64,000 nt of DNA, from assembly GCA_012932295.1 (NCBI GenBank), contig JAAONU010000018.1, positions 1,234,206 through 1,298,205 on the forward strand, written 5' to 3'. The notes beneath the pieces are model-generated. The model saw only the letters and a program-made list of their open reading frames with translations. It was not told the origin of the DNA and did no database searches. The stretch's first letter is position 1, and every line of letters begins with the position of its first letter. This DNA is from Cyclina sinensis. Taxonomy: Eukaryota; Mollusca; Bivalvia; Venerida; Veneridae. Below, one piece after another: positions 12,501 to 25,446 of the stretch. Position numbers and translations under genes: made by a program.

Positions 12501-15500
12501 GGCTGATACTTGTGCATTGAATTGAGAACAATCTGTAAATATTCATCAAGTCAGAATAAACGGCCTTGAAATATGGAAACAAGTAGAAGTTACTACAAAA
12601 ATATTAATATTAATAATGACGCCGCCCCCAATGATGATAGCGATGATGATTTTGATGATTATGATGATTTTAGTAAGAATAAGTTTTTAGACGGTATATA
12701 GAAACGGTATATAAAAATACAATCGAATAGAAACATGGTTGTATGATAGTTGTATGATAGTTGTATGGTAGTTGTATGATAGTTGTATGATAGTTGTATG
12801 ATTCGTTGTGTCTGTAACTAACCTGGCCAGTCTTATCTTGTGTATTATTTGTCAGTTTCAATTTCTCGAATGAGACAGTCTGCTTCATCAGTTGCTCTCC
12901 GGTGAATGCTCCATCAGGGTGCATACACAGACGGCGAGGGGGTGGGGGATCGGCCTTGCCGGCAACCAGCCAAGAAGACCTGTGGTAGGCGTAACGGTAG
13001 CGCTTCTTGTCCAGAGGAACTATGTCCATCAAAACGGCATAACGAGCTGTGGGTTCAAGTCCTGAGAATGACACGCGGACTGTTGGAAACATCCGCCTGG
13101 AAAGATAAACAAAAGTATGTCGATTAATCCAACATTGATTCAAAAAGGATTTTTCAATGTTACTTTTGCAAAAGTTTACTTATGCAACAGTCAAAAGGAA
13201 TTGCCATAAAATTTGACTTCGTCGTATATATTTCCGTTTTATTGACCGTCTGCATCGATGTGCAAGTAAAATTGACCTCTGTGACCTACACAATACGGTC
13301 CAATGACGTTTTACAGTATTTAACCCTAAATCACGGACTCGTGTCGTCTGCTGCGGGAAGTGTTGCTCCTATAATATATTTGCACTTAAAGCGAGAGCTA
13401 CCCCTTTCCATAAATCAAATAAGACTTCCGTTTTTTCTCTGTCTTGAATTTCTACTGACACCAAAGTATTCACTTAAAACTGTAATTATAATAATAATTT
13501 ATGTTGGCATATAAACACGAACCACCTAGGTATGTATTTTGGTGCGACGTTGTTACATTAAAATTGTTCTAGAGTTCATGCTTTAATGGACAAGAAACGA
13601 GTTATGTTTACATCACGTGATAGACTTTTTTATATTTAACTGTTATTACCGTCTTCATTATATTAAAAGGTCAGGATATTTCGATGAATTTATTTATAGG
13701 GTTAGGGTTAGGGTTAGTTTATAAGCATTCATTTAATTTCTTTAATTCCATTTCAATATATTTTCTGTGGGCAAAATGCCTGCCTCCATTCATCTTGCGT
13801 AATGACATGGTTTAGAGTTGTGAATGCAGCATTGTGGCATAAAAGTCTAATCAATTTCTCATATCCATTTCTTTCAGAAGTTAGCTGTATAATTAAACCA
13901 GCATTAAAATATTTAGAACTGGTTTGATGAGTTTTTCTTTACACATACTTTCCTGTTATCGAAGTTTTCAAGTTCGTAAATGATCCGTGTGCTAAAGAAG
14001 TGTTTATATCTTTTGATTTTAAATAAATAAACTCGCGTGACGCGACTCACTTTTTTGGTTTTTCGAATGAAATTGAAGCCCCCATCGTTGAGTGATTGGA
14101 CGTCAAAATTACAGGGTACGTTTTGTCTCCGGTGCGAGTTGTATTGCGTGATAAAGTGCAATCTATACTGAGATATGTAACCGAGACGTTTCACTGATGA
14201 AAATTACTTTTCCTCGCCATATTTTGTAACTTATCTTTATTTTCAGTACTAAAAAATGCTATCATTTGCTGTTTTGTAAAACAGGCTAAGTACCAGTAAA
14301 TCTTTTTTTTTCTTTTTGTTTCAAATGGCGTCTCATGTTTGATATTCTGTTTCATTTAGTTCCGATAAAAGTTTTTTTAGGTGTGGAGAAAATATTGGCT
14401 TATTGTACTGTATTTGGAAATGAGCACTCCTGTGTTCAGAATGACAGATTGATAAAAAAAACTTTCCGTAAATATTTCATTTAATAGATCGTCTTAATTA
14501 CAATTTTACCATTATTTTTAGCAGGAATGAGTCACCGAATAAAAAGCTCAAGTTCTCTTAAGCACAATACAGAATAACTGACTATCAACTGTCATCGGGT
14601 ATACAAAGATGTCACAAATGACAACGGAAGAAATACCTAGACATGAGTCACATCTTACGCTACAATACCACAATGCTGATCTTCTGGTTAATTCATTGAA
14701 AAATTGTAATCAAATTTGAAGATTTACTGCTATAAAACCTCAACAGTTGATATGTTTTATGAAGTAAGCTTTATATACACCGGTTTGACTTTAATACCGT
14801 AGAAAGATTTCAATTTCTGATAACCACATAGGGTTTCTTCATGATGAATGCGAAGGCTAACAGTATCTGATGTTAACCCATTGTACGCATTTTAGAGCCA
14901 AATAATTGTGACATTTAGTTATCTGTAACCGTGTTGACGGGACCAACAAACGCAGTAATTGACCGAACTTTTGAACAAATGAATAAAATGTTTTTTAAAA
15001 GATACAGTTTACAGTGGTTCGGCCAACTTGTTTAATTTGTTCATCTGGCTTAAAGTGTAGCAACTGTCAAAACATATACAGTACCAAAAGAGAAAAAGAA
15101 ATCATTTTCCATGGCATTGTATTGGAGAAATTATTTGCCAGAATATTATTGTCTATCACTGCCTATCTGTGCGGAAATAAGGAGTCGAACCGCAGATAAA
15201 TTAAGCTAATATAGGATATTCCAAAATGAAAGTTATTAACACGGGGAAAGTAATAAAAAATATATGTTAGAAGCTGGGAAATTTACTTATGTAAAATATT
15301 TTCCAGAGAAAAAACAACAAAAAGCAAAAAAATGCAAACTATGATATTAAGATAAATGAAATAAACTATGATTCTATATTTCCATTTCTGAAAAAAAAAA
15401 TGAAAAGACAAACATGTTAGTCTTGCGTTTTTCAAACTGTTATTGAAATATCAAGAAATTTATCAAAGTTTAGACTTTGTGATATCGTTCAAAGTGTAAT

Positions 15501-16341
15501 CATCATGTTTCCATATCATTGCGTATACAGGGACTTATAATACAATTACCTTGCTTATATAATAAATTTGAAACCCAGACATTTCCTTATTATTTTAATC
15601 AAGATAATAAAACCTTTAACAATACACCGTCTAATTAAATTTAAAATTATCTCAAGTAATTCTCTGGATACGCTGCAGATTCTTAAAATTCCCCATTCCC
15701 GATAATCACGAAATTTTCAAATAACTCAACCATTAATGCACATTTTATTAGTGGCGAATTAGCCTCAAATCTGCATCCCGGCTATATAAATATTAGGCTT
15801 TCTATAACAAACTTGTTAAACTTAGCAGCTATCGGGTTTCTTAATGTTTAATTCTTTCCTTCGGCCAGCGAAATTATCGAGTAGCGTTATCAAATTCCTA
15901 TAAACATTTCAAAATGATTGATTTACAGGCCTTCAAAAGTACGTCTTTATCAAAAACTACAAACTACCTTGAAAAGAAACGATGATTAAATAATGAAAGC
16001 TGATCATTTTTTGGCCGAGGGGTACAAACGAAAGATGTCTTGACACCTTTTCACTTTAACATCTTCATTTTAACTGCACCAAAACACGGCATGATACAAA
16101 ACTATTTGACTTTGGACATCTATATTTTGTATAAATGGTCCTCAAGGTGTGAAATTCTAATCTTTGTATCAGTTAAATTCCGTATTAAAGTCAAATGACA
16201 CAATCTTGTACAAGGTCTTTTGATAACATCTTCAATGTTATTTGCTAGAGAAAGCAAATAAACAAACAAGGAACATGAGCCTTGTGTAAATATTAGGACA
16301 ATCAATATAACTCAGAGAAAATCCCCCCTTCCCCCCTCCCA

Positions 16342-16394
<53 letters not shown>

Positions 16395-19300
16395 GATTGT
16401 TATTCAACCAAAACATTGAGACAATCTGCGGCATGACATTTCTGAACAGAATTAAACTCTGTAAATACTGCATATAAAAATTTTAGAGAAAAAGATCTAG
16501 CACATATTAACAACAGTGTTTTAGTACGTTACCTACCTAACAAGATAAAAAAAAATATAAAAAATGTCAACCCATTTTTTCAGACATTTGAAAAAAAAAT
16601 GTCGTAGTGTTTGCTAAATCAACGTAAAAAAATAGTCTTGCAAATATCAGTGTTCAAACGGAGCAAGTTGAAGCCTTTCGTCACAGAGTTTGAAAATAAG
16701 CTCTTATTTATTGTCTGGCACGAATGGCGCTCAATAAAGACTGCGATTGTCAAGTTTCTCACATTTGAAACTCGTTTAATGTAATCGTTTCGCTTTTGTC
16801 TTTGCCCTAATTTGCATACATTTATTCAAATGCGGCGGTCCTTTACTTTGTTTTCTCCTCATTAAAATCAATCGCCCAAGTAAAGTTCTTCAATGAATAA
16901 TGAGAGTTGTAAACAAGTCCACCTCCATGATGCCGTGATTAATTTTGCGAATCGATGTATGAACAAGGGAGCTGACCCTGGAAAAAGTTTACTTAGACAG
17001 GATTATCGACCTTGAATTTACACAAAAACTGTATCATTTTAAAAGATCTTACGACAGATTATAACTGGATTTTAACACCTGTGGTTTGTCAACAGCTAAC
17101 AATTATTGTATACATCATTTTTCAGTCAAATGAAACTTCATACTCCAAATATGGCCTCAAATCATTGATTAACCTTGGTTTCTTTTTTGTTTGAGATTTA
17201 TCGTTAATCATTTAAAACGGCTATATATCGTGATACAAGAGAATTACCACCGCGCAAAATTATTTAACGGTGCAGTTTTAGAGTATAAGTGGGTGGGGTA
17301 CATCAATTAAATAGAAACAAAGCGCATTGAAAAGCAGTGAGCGGATTACCGCAAATTAGGGGTTTCAAATGCTCACACGTTTGATGATGACTAATTTCAA
17401 AAGGCACAACACCTGCTCTTACAGATATATTAAGTTGGCCACTGTTTTTTTCTTCTTCTTCTTCTTCTTCAATCACAAACAACGCACACACACAAAAAAA
17501 CACACACACACACACAAAATACGCGCACAAATGCTCATTTGGGTTACATTGCCATGTAGACCATATAAAAACCCCTTCTCATTCTACAAAGAAGGTAGAC
17601 AATTTCGTCAATTCGCTAGGCATCTTCTTTTATTTTTTCTTCTTTTTACTTGTGTAGTAAAATATTTATATAAAGCTTTCTTTTCCGTTCTATCATATAT
17701 ACGCGGAAAGTTTTGTCTTGTGTTTATTGTGTTATATATCTAACACAAAAAAAGTCTTTCGTACAATATTTGCTTTAGTTTTTTTTTCTTTCTTGTATAG
17801 CGTCATTTCAACAGTTATCATCAAGTAATTTACGCTTATTTCTCCAAAAGTTATTTTTAGAGATACTTTACACGTAAGAAGATCAGTGTTACACCAATCT
17901 CACGTGACCGAAAGTCGAACTCGTACTATTTTGTCTTTTTATTTATTTTTTTTTTATTTATTATTTATCTATTCTTTCGGTGCAGTTTGAAATTGCATTG
18001 AACGTGCATTTTGCCCAAGGAAAACATGCAAAATGATAGACGGTAATGAATGACAAGGAATTGTCTCCTACCTGCCACTTTTCGTTATGATCATTTCAGT
18101 TCCTAGCTCACTAAACTTCTCCCAAAGATCCCTTGTTTCTAGTTTACATTTCACCCCGACCAGGGTATCTGAGCACGTGACCGGACTTGGGGTCCTCAGG
18201 GGTGAGAGGGCGCTCGTGTCACTGGGTGAGAAACATTCGTCTCGGACAGAGTCTGTGTCTCGAACTGACTCCGAGTCTGAGTCGCTCACTGAAGGAAAAT
18301 GAAAATGAAATAAAATGATACAATGAAAACAGAAAAAAATCTGTAAATATATGCATGACAACAACATATTTACAACTTACACTTTTCTTCGTCTAATGTG
18401 TCAAATTTAAGCATTAAAGTGTAATTCAATATTTGGCATAATTTTATATTCATTATATATGCCATAATAAGAAAATACAGACGTTCAACACGAATATAAA
18501 TACAATGATTTGTAAAAGAAAATAAAGTCATAATACTATTTAAAAAAAGAGAAAAAAATGTATATTATATTATAATGTAACATGACTATTTTACGATTTT
18601 CAGGATACTTAAAAAAATGAGAAAGTGAAAATTATAACAAGTAATAAAGAAGACGCAAATACAAAATGGAGAGCTGTTCATTTCTTAAATATTTACATAT
18701 ACATGGAACTGTATTATTGTAGCTTACAGATTAAATAAGTCAATTTTAAATTCTTTAAACTTACAAATCAACACAACTACAGAAACCAATAAAGTATTTT
18801 GTCGATGTAGGGTTATCTTTGAATGTCGGCATTATTTTAAAGAAACAAATGGACAATCTATTGATGATCTTAATAAAATAATTATTATATCGCTAAATAT
18901 ATCGCGATAAAATGTAAAAAAATATTTATATTTTAATTCATAAACAAATCGCCGATGATTACAAAGCAATAAAACTTATCGATTTACATGAGTTTTTGAT
19001 AGTTTAATTGGACTTTGAACACACCGCGATCTTCAAGTTTCAAGTTTTAATTGCTTTTAGGCAAATACAGACGCAGATAAACATCAAAAACATATTTACT
19101 GCTGATTACCTTATAGAAAAAAATAATTTATGATTTTTCGGCAGATTTGAAAATTTCAATCAAGATGCCTGCTAACACTTTTCGGTTTAAGAGCTTTGTT
19201 CTGAATGAAGAAAATGAAAAAAAAAAAAAGAATAAAATGAAAAAAAAATGAATTTCAGTTGTTCAAAAATACTTTAGAAAAAAATAGTTTATACATTATG

Positions 19301-19932
19301 CAGTCTAATATATACTCTTATAACATTTCAAATTAAACAAACAACGTTCAACCTGATAAAAAATATATATTGTTAAATTATTAAATAAGGATTTCTGGTG
19401 AAAAATAAATTACACTTTTCAATTTCCAGTCAAGGCAGATTAACCTTTTATACATCCAATTTAACAATAATGTTATAATGTCTGGATTTTGTTTGTAAAT
19501 GATCCTAGTTTTACTTTTTACATATTAACTTTTAAAATATTTGATGACAGAAGGTCTTCAAACTTGTTCTTTTACTACCACCGTTACTGTTTCCTGAAAA
19601 TCTGACCCGCTGTCCTGTCAGAAGGAAGAAAATTTAACGTCAGTCGCCACCTTGGCTTAAGAATCTTTGATCAAGTTTGTTATATCATTTCAACTTGAAG
19701 ACAGGTCTATTTTTTCAAATCATATTTAATGTTAAATACATGTAAGTTTGACACACTGCCTATATATGTATTTCTAATTAAAGTTTAAAGACTTACTTGA
19801 TGGAGACACATTATCCGATGCCCTCTTTACAGGTTGCTCTCCTATGATGGCGGCAATCGAGAAAGCGGATGCTTTGGTGGACATTTTCAATCCCGTCGGC
19901 GATGGGTTTCTTGCAACTTCGTCTTGTATCAT
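9515..19932 (-). CDS. Tbx20: T-box transcription factor, Tbx20 type (7 coding exons, 430 aa)
   Basis: Exons on the minus strand: 19932-19797, 18288-18072, 13096-12823, 12532-12371, 11603-11527, 10688-10573, 9825-9515; all introns are GT-AG and phases join to one 430-codon frame ending TAG. The ATG at 19932 opens a frame whose residues 20-31 ([12 protein letters not shown]) match the Tbx20 N-terminus and form an eh1-like motif (F24-I30), which in this family recruits Groucho-type corepressors. Residues 46-90 are acidic and Ser/Pro-rich. The T-box DNA-binding domain is about residues 92-283: [16 protein letters not shown], then [40 protein letters not shown] and [17 protein letters not shown] and [16 protein letters not shown] favour Tbx20 over Tbx1 or Tbx15/18. 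The exon after the domain keeps the Tbx20-like stretch [17 protein letters not shown]. Tbx20/midline proteins act in the nucleus in heart and neural patterning of other animals; the role here is inferred. M17 is an alternative start. No frame damage seen. Confidence 0.95.
12737..12802. repeat. 11-bp tandem repeat in Tbx20 intron 3
   Basis: Six copies of about AGTTGTATGAT, one with a change (GGT for GAT), starting about 20 bp past the 5' splice site of Tbx20 exon 3. Confidence 0.85.
13698..13717. repeat. Short interstitial telomere-like repeat
   Basis: Three TTAGGG units in a row (AGGGTTAGGGTTAGGGTTAG) inside Tbx20 intron 2, too short to be a telomere. Confidence 0.7.
16343..16392. repeat. 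CA dinucleotide microsatellite
   Basis: About 24 CA units after a C-rich tract, in Tbx20 intron 2. Confidence 0.95.
17436..17521. repeat. TTC and CA microsatellites
   Basis: A T-rich TTC run is followed by two interrupted CA runs, in Tbx20 intron 2. These runs create spurious open frames on both strands. Confidence 0.85.
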
Positions 19933-21922
19933 TGTTTATTTTTCACAACTTTATTGCACGATTTCCTGAACAATAAACTGGTATAATTCTTTCAGCTTGA
20001 CGGAGTCAAACTTCCCGTTTTAGTGGATAATAAATCCTTGTATAAGCAACTGTTTCTGTTTGGAATAATCTTTATCGATTCTGACAGTCCAACATTGATT
20101 TCATTACACTTTTCACACTCAAACGAGATTTTATTTTCATGGAATGAGACATTAACAGCTTTGCCCATTATTTTGTAATCCTATAGAGCCCATGTAGGAT
20201 AGCTGATGCCAAATACAAGATGTAAACGCAACTCTCATTGGTCGATCGCCTTTAGAGCGGAGTAATATTACAAATGGTAGGCGGGCCAGAGTTTATCGAC
20301 CAATCGTATAATTTGATTATAAACATCTTATCTCTAAGGAAAATCGACAGAGGTCTTCCATCATTTCGCTTGCTTTACAAGCGCTTTCATTAGCGAAATA
20401 TGTCTTTCTAAAATCGTTTCACGGAGGGCCCAGAGTTTAATCTTAAAACCTAAAATTCTAAAAAAAAATAGAGAAAAAAAGAAGAAAAAAAACAAAGCAA
20501 AAATTTAAAAGTTACTGAGACTGCATACGCATTCTTTTACTTTTGTAGATAATTTCAGCAAACATAAGTATACTGTAAAAGTCCTTCTATTGCATTTTCA
20601 TCACTGTCGCATTTATTTCCTTTTTGATAGAAGAAGAAGCGGACTCCTGGAGTACAAATTACAATCGTTTGAACAAATGCCAAAGTATCATTGGTGGGGT
20701 CTGTTTAGTACGATGGGTGGGGGTCTTAAAGTACGCCTGCAACTTAACAGATCCAAGTGATAAAATGTTTTAGAAAAGCAGACGTGAATTTCAACAGAAT
20801 GAAAGATACAAAAGTAAATTTTCCGGAACAAATTGATACAAATTAAGACTGTATGCATTGCAGCGGGGGGAACTATTTGACTGCCCCACAAGTAGATTTT
20901 CAGTTAATATATTGGCATTTTCATGTCTGCAAGCTGCTGGTGTACATACGGTGCTGTTTTCCACTTTGATTTACGTAGTGGTGACGTCACGTTCATATTT
21001 CTTCTACAGGTATTTGGAATGTAGCTGCGACCAGTTCTTGATGACTCAGTGTCATAGTGTTATTCTGAAGTTCACAAGCATATAAAGCGTCTCGGCTACG
21101 TTTCCATCATCTGTGATTTCTTCAAGAAAACCTGACAGGACTTTTACCATGAACTAGTTTAAAATTGTTAAAAGCAGATACAACAAGGAAAGTTTATAAA
21201 ATGAAAGCATTTTTACTCGAATGCAGTCAATCAAAGAAATATATTTGTGTTCCCTGTACTGTGTTAAAAGTTCATTTGTTCATGAAAATTAGTGGATCTC
21301 AAATAAATCAACTTAAGATGACACCACTAAGTGGATTGAGTCAGGGATGTTTATGTTTCAGGTTTCGTGCATTGAGAAATTACGTAGAAAAATTCTGACT
21401 TTTCAAACGTCTTGAGGTTTTTTTAATGGATTTCAACAACGAGTATTTAAACGAAACTTTATTTTTACGCCCGTTTTCAAAACCCCACTTTGTTCCTAAT
21501 TATCTTAGAATCTTGGGTTACATCGCATTGAATGTTATCTTTGATATTTAAGTTTGATAAAATCACCGTTTTGTATTTTTGAACTATAATTGCACAGTTG
21601 GTTGTGAAGAATAGAGCAAAGTTGCTACATATGTGACATGTGACTCAACGTTACACAGGTTTATCTAATTAAATGAATCCTCTACGCCAGTTGATTTCCC
21701 TTTGAAAATACTTAACCCGGTAATTAATTTAGTGTTTATCTGTTTTATCTAAATTATTGTAAAGCTGGAATTTATGGTTTTTATATAATAATTGTATATT
21801 GTTGTAGAATATATATGAGATGTGTGGGATAATATAGGCAATTTGTTTAAAAACACGTGACTCATAGACTTATACTTACTTAGTTTTACAAGTTTTCTAA
21901 AAAATAAAATGAGACCTTTTCT

Positions 21923-21970
<48 letters not shown>

Positions 21971-22326
21971 CACACACACAAAGCTATGGAAGACAAAATT
22001 GTGATTAAAACATTTTTAAGAAATAATATTTCAAAATAAATTGTCGAAGCACGAGAAATGTACTTCTTAATGCTGCAAGAAAGAAGCGGTTTTTTTTAAA
22101 AATCTAGACGGTTGAACAAATCTAAACAAGTTTAAACAAATAATATGTGCCACATAAGTTGGTGACAAGGGTACTTTAGGATGATAAAGCAAGAAATGGG
22201 ACAGCGTGCTTTGCAAGTGCCATTCCCGGGATCTTGGGGCCATAGTAGTTGTTACATAAAGACCATGATTGTGTAAACTTACAAAACGACGAGCTCTATT
22301 AACTTTGAAATCGATGAGCCTTATAA
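19933..22326. other. Upstream region of Tbx20; no further gene recognised
   Basis: This should hold the 5' UTR and promoter of Tbx20 (minus strand). Inverted CCAAT boxes (ATTGG) occur near 20238 and on the other strand (CCAAT) near 20301, but I cannot place a transcription start. An interrupted CA microsatellite lies at 21926-21980. Open frames of 60-77 codons here show no family features. Confidence 0.4.
21926..21980. repeat. CA dinucleotide microsatellite
   Basis: About 27 CA units with one CG interruption. Confidence 0.95.
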
Positions 22327-22457
22327 AATGAGCTTTATAAACTTCAAATCAATAAGCTCTGTAAACTCACAAATCAATAAGCTCTGTAAACTCACAAATC
22401 AATAAGCTCTGTAAACTCACAAATCAATAAGCTCTGTAAACTGACAAATCAATGAGC
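22327..22457. repeat. 25-bp tandem repeat
   Basis: Five to six copies of about AATCAATAAGCTCTGTAAAC plus TCACA. The central three are identical and the outer copies are diverged. Confidence 0.85.
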
Positions 22458-22600
22458 TGTAAAAGAAAATAAATTTTACACGAAATTAAAATGTTACATG
22501 ATTGTCAACATGATTTAGCTCTGTTACTCGCGGAGTAAACTGGGGAAAAAAAGAGCAAGCTTCGTGATATTTGTGTCAATCAGTGTAAAGTGTGGCCATA

Positions 22601-23054
22601 ACTCTCAGTGTAGCAATACCACGTGGTATGTGATGTCATTTAGGCTGTCGCATGCAACATTTTTCTTGTCTGGATTCGGAGGAGAAAACTGCTCTAAATA
22701 GTTTATTTCTTCGTCAATTTAAAGGGGATGTAGTGCATGCAAAGGGCAAAATTATGCCTTACGTGCAGGTTCTAATGATTCGTTTGTCAGACGTACATTA
22801 TTTCTTAACATTCGGGAAATAAAGAGTTCGTAAAAATAAGTGTGCTATTGCGATAAGTGCATCAGTCGTCCTGAATGTTAGAAAATTCTGTACATCTGAC
22901 AAAAGAAACATGAGGGTCGCTGCGCTATATACCATTAAAATTTATGAATAAATTAAAGACTTACAGCAGCTTTCTTCTCCGAATAGAGGAAAAAAAATTT
23001 GCTTGCGGCAGCCTTAATGACATCATTTACCAAGTGGTATCGCCAAATTGAGTG
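22601..23054. mobile_element. MITE-like inverted-repeat element, about 455 bp
   Basis: The left end (22601 onward) and the reverse complement of the right end (to 23054) match imperfectly over about 95 bp. Shared blocks are ATACCAC.TGGTA, ATGATGTCATT.AGGCTG, CGCA.GCAA, ATTCGGAG.AGAAA and CTGCT. The flanking bases fit a TA target duplication on each side. There is no coding capacity. This is the structure of a non-autonomous DNA transposon, possibly mariner-like given TA; the superfamily is inferred. Confidence 0.7.
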
Positions 23055-23171
23055 TAATTCAAGTAAACATAGAAGTGCAGAAATACAATGTTACAGAAGG
23101 TTCCATTTCGGCCTAAAATAACGACGTTTTTGAGCGAGCCTTCAATAACGCTTACTCAACGCTTGCATCTG

Positions 23172-23270
23172 AATAGACGAAGAATTCCACAAAACACTGC
23201 AGACAATAGACGAAGAATTCCACAAAACACTGCAGACAATAGACGAAGAATTCCACAAAACACTGCAGAC
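23172..23270. repeat. 33-bp tandem repeat, three identical copies
   Basis: Three exact 33-bp copies (AATAGACGAAGAATTCCACA plus AAACACTGCAGAC). The unit is a multiple of three, so an open frame at 23088-23297 would repeat NRRRIPQNTAD three times. I see no splice sites or family match that make it a gene. Confidence 0.85.
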
Positions 23271-23521
23271 AATGTGAAAACAATAGAAAGTCATTAAGGT
23301 TTGGAACCCATCCAGAACACCGCCCGTTTTTTCTCCAGAACGTTTGTTGGAGAACTTTCGAATTGTCTGATTTCTCTATGCCTGTTTATCCATTGCAAAT
23401 GAATTTGATTCGAGTTGCTAAATCGTGCTATCATATCAACCGCCATTACAAATAATAGTTTATATCAAAATCTTGATTTTTAAACTTTTTTTTACTTATT
23501 TTGTATACTATTGGAAACATT

Positions 23522-24795
23522 TTATATTTCATACAAGAGAAGAGCTGAAAAAGTGGTGAATCTATAAGAAACATGGCTCTCAATGTGGGCGTTTCAATTG
23601 ATGACCTCGACCCACATGTTCTGGCCCTTGTTCAGTTTAACGATGACGACATTGCCACCTTGGTCAATATGTCTACTCTGAATGGTTTCAGCGCAGGCTG
23701 AAGAGACAATAGTGTTGTCGACGGTCAGTTTAACATACACCTGAGAACAACAACAACAAAAAAATGAAAATAAACACCTAGGCGTTGAGCGGCCAAACGT
23801 TCGAATACATATAAAGCCAGCAGTCTGCGGATTATTTTTTTTTATTTTACAACTGTTTTCATTCCATACTCTCGGTGCCTGAAACAATTTGATCGTGTTA
23901 AGTTTAAGCAATAAAGGATCTATTCGCATTGAAAAAAAATTGTAAATTTAAATCATGGGTTGTTAAAGAACTTCAATTTTGAAATGAATAGATTGATTCT
24001 TGCAACGGATAACTTTTTCTTCTCTGGAGATGCACAATGGAATCTTTTCTTTAGAAGATTCTAGTCTACTGTAAATTACACAAAATAAAAAAATATTTTT
24101 CACCTGGTTAATATCTCTGTCGGCAATGAAAAAAGACACCAGATACACACCACTGACTGGACTGGTGAACACACCAGTGTGATTGTTGTAAGCGCCACCA
24201 TCGTTCAGAACGACGCCGTCAAACGTGAGAATTCAGTGCGGTGTAACAGCTGTTTGGTAGTCGGACACATATGCCGAAAATGCAACAGGGCCCGTCTCAA
24301 GGTTATCTGACAACAAGAACTTTTTAGACCGTTGTTTACCTGATAAGAAAAAATGTATAAGATGAGGTCAACTAGAATCTGCAGATGAATAATGTTTACA
24401 GAAGTAAAAATTATAAAGTATCAACTGATATATCACAGTATATTATGTCACAATGTGGAAATATAGCATTTTGTAGCCTAGTATCGAATTCGACCAAACA
24501 ACAGTGTCTGACTTTCTGCAAGAATTATACATTTCTGTAAAGCTCAGAAGATAAATATCTCGTATTCCTGCAAGCTGAATTCTACCTTAAGAAGATTTAA
24601 TTTTTAAAAATATTCAACTTACTTCCAACTTTCTCGTAGTTTTGTACCTGTTTTTTTCAAACTTTTTACTTCCGCTTGTAATGACTTTATCTGTTTCGCC
24701 ATTTCTCTAATGTCGATCTCTTTCTCTGGTGAACTAGAAGAACATGCTAGCATTAAAAACTCACCAAATAAACGGCAATATAAAACTTTAACCAT
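23522..24795 (-). pseudogene. C1q-domain protein gene with two in-frame TGA codons
   Basis: Exons on the minus strand 24795-24648, 24339-24104 and 23740-23522 join with GT-AG introns to 201 codons ending TAA. Exon 1 gives a signal-peptide-like start (MVKVLYCRLFGEFLMLACSS) and a short coiled-coil segment (DIREMAKQIKSLQAEVKSLK). Exons 2 and 3 give a C1q fold: VAFSAYVSD, LTFDGVVLNDGGAYNNHTGV, FTSPVSGVYLVSFFI, VYVKLTVDN, GGNVVIVKLNKGQNMWVEV, then the expected end RFTTFSALLLYE. The frame is cut by TGA at codon 85 (24235-24233, just before ILTFDG) and codon 177 (23596-23594, just after WVEVIN), yet homology continues past both. Secreted C1q-domain proteins act as innate recognition lectins in bivalves and are highly expanded. 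This copy is probably a pseudogene; readthrough or a null allele cannot be excluded. Confidence 0.85.
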
Positions 24796-24957
24796 TTTAA
24801 TTTTTTTTTTGATGCCTTCAAAAAACCGAACACAGATATCTAGACATCATATATAGTTTTGTTCAATGTCTTATCAGAGTGACCTTCATTTTTACCATTT
24901 TTGAACTCACCTGACAAATATAGCATAATGATGTTTTAAGGCCTCTGACAAATAAAC

Positions 24958-25446
24958 TGTGCTACATGTGTATATGAAGGGCTACCTGTGTACATGAAGG
25001 ACTGCATGTGTATATGAAGGACTGCATGTGTATTTGAAGGACTACATGTGTATATAACAGGCTACATGTGCACATGAAGGACTGCATGTGTATATGAAGG
25101 ACTGCATGTGTATATGAAGGACTACATGTGTATATAAAAGGCTACATGTGCACATGAAGGACTGCATGTGTATACGAAGGACTGTATGTGTATATGAAGG
25201 GCTGCATGTGTATATGAAGGACTGCATGTGTATATGAAGGACTACATGTATATATGAAGGAGTGCATGTGTATATGAAGGACTGCATGTGTATATGAAGG
25301 ACTGCATGTGTATATGAAAGGCTACCTGTGTACATGAAGGACTACATGTGTATATGAAGGACTACATGAGTATATGCAGAAATACGTGTTTATTTAAAAG
25401 GTTACATATGTATTTGAAGGACTACATATGTATATGAAAGGCTACA
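24958..25446. repeat. 20-bp tandem array upstream of the C1q gene
   Basis: About 24 copies of GACTGCATGTGTATATGAAG with frequent A/G and C/T changes, beginning about 160 bp upstream of the C1q-gene ATG. It gives a spurious open frame on the minus strand (25042-25335) with repeated SFIYTC, which I do not treat as a gene. Confidence 0.95.

Noticed and set aside
12670..13143. 157-codon frame taken as one protein
   Set aside because: Only 13096-12823 is a T-box exon; the rest is intron, including an 11-bp repeat that reads as YNYHTTIIQ.
13698..13717. Telomere or chromosome end
   Set aside because: Only three TTAGGG units inside an intron of an intact gene.
25042..25335. 97-codon minus-strand frame with repeated SFIYTC
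   Set aside because: Translation of the 20-bp array; no splice sites or family likeness.
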